This document shows positions 52,138-52,877 of a stretch of 52,877 nt of DNA, piece by piece (within the stretch, counting starts at the first letter, position 1; each line of letters opens with the position of its first letter). The notes below the pieces were generated by a model. The model was given only the letters and a program-made list of their open reading frames with translations. It did no database searches and had not been told where the DNA came from. The position numbers and the translations under genes were made by a program. Location of the stretch: contig CAKQLF010000010.1 in assembly GCA_934254585.1 (NCBI GenBank), forward strand, positions 1 through 52,877. Reading direction: 5' to 3'. Source of the stretch: an uncultured Alphaproteobacteria bacterium (GTDB lineage: Bacteria > Pseudomonadota > Alphaproteobacteria > RF32 > CAG-239).

Positions 52138-52877
52138 CTACACCTTCACACATTCAAAGTCGTCTAAATGCTCAATAACGATGGTGGTCCATTCTTTATA
52201 ACTGTTGTTGATTAGCCAGTTAAATGGTGCGTTTATGGTATATTCCAATTTTGAGCCATTAAGTTGGCAATTTGAAATAAGTAATTGTAATAACTCGTTT
52301 CTTCTGGTTGGAGTTGCCATATCAAACAACTTAGAGATATTATTTGCCAAAGCCATAACTTGCACAACTCTTTTCTTCATATCTGCATCAATATTTTTGT
52401 ATTTTTCAGCCGTCTGCTCAAGTTCAGCTCGTTGATTGGTAATCTGTTTATGTTTTTCTTCATAGGTTTCTTTTGACAATCCTCCTTCCAAATAATAATC
52501 AAGCAAATTATCATCTTTTACTTTTAATTCATTTAATTGCTTTGTGATATTGGTTTTCATAGTCTTATTAAAAGCTGATGTATCATTAAGTTCTTGTGTC
52601 AGTTTTTCTTTGACGATTTCCTGCAATTTCGGCGGTAATGATATTTTATCCATAACTTCTTTTTTCAGCTGTTCAATAATCACATTTTCGTTGACTATTC
52701 CTTGATGACATTCTTTGCATGGATGTCCGCAACGCAGATAAATATAAGTATTGCCATTCTTTTTAACTTTCTTTTCCGGCGTAATCAAACAACCGCATTC
52801 TTTACAATGTATCAAACCGCGGAAAGTGTAGGGTGTTTTGGCATATTCTGTGGTGTTATTGCGATTATGATTGCCGT
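52138..52877 (-). CDS. large serine recombinase, C-terminal part (cut by window edge)
   Basis: Open to the right edge. The visible ~246 residues hold YTFRGLIHCKECGCLITPEKK, a recombinase zinc-ribbon with CxxC and a second Cys pair (RCGHPCKEC), then a long coiled coil (about residues 80-170 of the visible part) and a short C-terminal domain. This is the DNA-binding and regulatory half of large serine integrases; the catalytic Ser domain must lie beyond 52877. It marks an integrated element whose cargo is probably the 46.8-52.1 kb genes. Confidence 0.9.
   Translation of the reverse strand, partial: GNHNRNNTTEYAKTPYTFRGLIHCKECGCLITPEKKVKKNGNTYIYLRCGHPCKECHQGIVNENVIIEQLKKEVMDKISLPPKLQEIVKEKLTQELNDTSAFNKTMKTNITKQLNELKVKDDNLLDYYLEGGLSKETYEEKHKQITNQRAELEQTAEKYKNIDADMKKRVVQVMALANNISKLFDMATPTRRNELLQLLISNCQLNGSKLEYTINAPFNWLINNSYKEWTTIVIEHLDDFECVKV

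Noticed and set aside
1..52877. CRISPR array
   Set aside because: No series of regularly spaced short direct repeats was seen; the repeated blocks found are long and few.

Overview
The window looks like a chromosomal segment of a low-GC, anaerobic, probably gut-dwelling alphaproteobacterium. Evidence: the order yceD-rpmF-plsX-fabH, rsmD next to an RsuA/RluB-type synthase, an alphaproteobacterial-type elongator tRNA-Met, a pyruvate:ferredoxin oxidoreductase and the [FeFe]-hydrogenase maturase HydE (fermentative, oxygen-sensitive metabolism). Lineage is inferred from gene content only; no rRNA is present.

Layout. 1-592: a dispersed repeat built of palindromes, whose second copy lies at 32601-32935 upstream of a pseudopilin gene. 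593-5649: nifJ and a divergent M16-like protein without its metal motif. 5908-9309: tRNA-Thr and a metal-export block (ArsP_2-like permease, separate HMA protein, Zn/Cd-type P1B ATPase). 9466-11512: hydE and a secreted acidic protein. 11683-16269: five genes of little or no known function (SPFH protein, two unknowns, a tandem M15 peptidase, another unknown), mostly single transcription units with their own terminators and starts without a Shine-Dalgarno sequence.

16342-26088 (minus strand) is a tightly packed ten-gene operon. Its genes fit a pathway from sedoheptulose 7-phosphate through GDP-D-glycero-D-manno-heptose (GmhA, HddA, a fused HddC-GmhB) to a GDP-6-deoxy-heptose (dehydratase, reductase, cupin), plus three sugar-transfer proteins, so the product is probably a heptose-containing surface glycan. 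The first gene is a serine-recombinase-like protein that has lost most catalytic residues. Immediately upstream, two perfect 21-bp inverted repeats enclose a 116-bp segment carrying a promoter with a perfect TATAAT that points into the operon. This is the arrangement of an invertible, phase-variable promoter and is the most interesting signal in the window.

27012-46370 is mostly housekeeping: tRNA-Met, a YbhN-like membrane protein, a Sel1-repeat protein, a HAD phosphatase, single-chain glycyl-tRNA synthetase, pseudopilin, rsmD, a pseudouridine synthase, tadA, a DsbD-like reductase, yqgE, a cut-down FtsK, bamE, yceD-rpmF-plsX-fabH and an ArsR regulator.

46524-52877 looks like a mobile, possibly defensive, region. 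It starts after three tandem terminators and an ISL3-family transposase remnant and runs into a large serine recombinase cut by the window edge. Between these lie a DUF5655/PD-(D/E)XK protein, a DUF4238 protein, a membrane protein and a second PD-(D/E)XK protein. Two diverged copies of a ~270-bp intergenic module (hairpin, terminator-like hairpin, promoter) precede the second and fourth of these genes.
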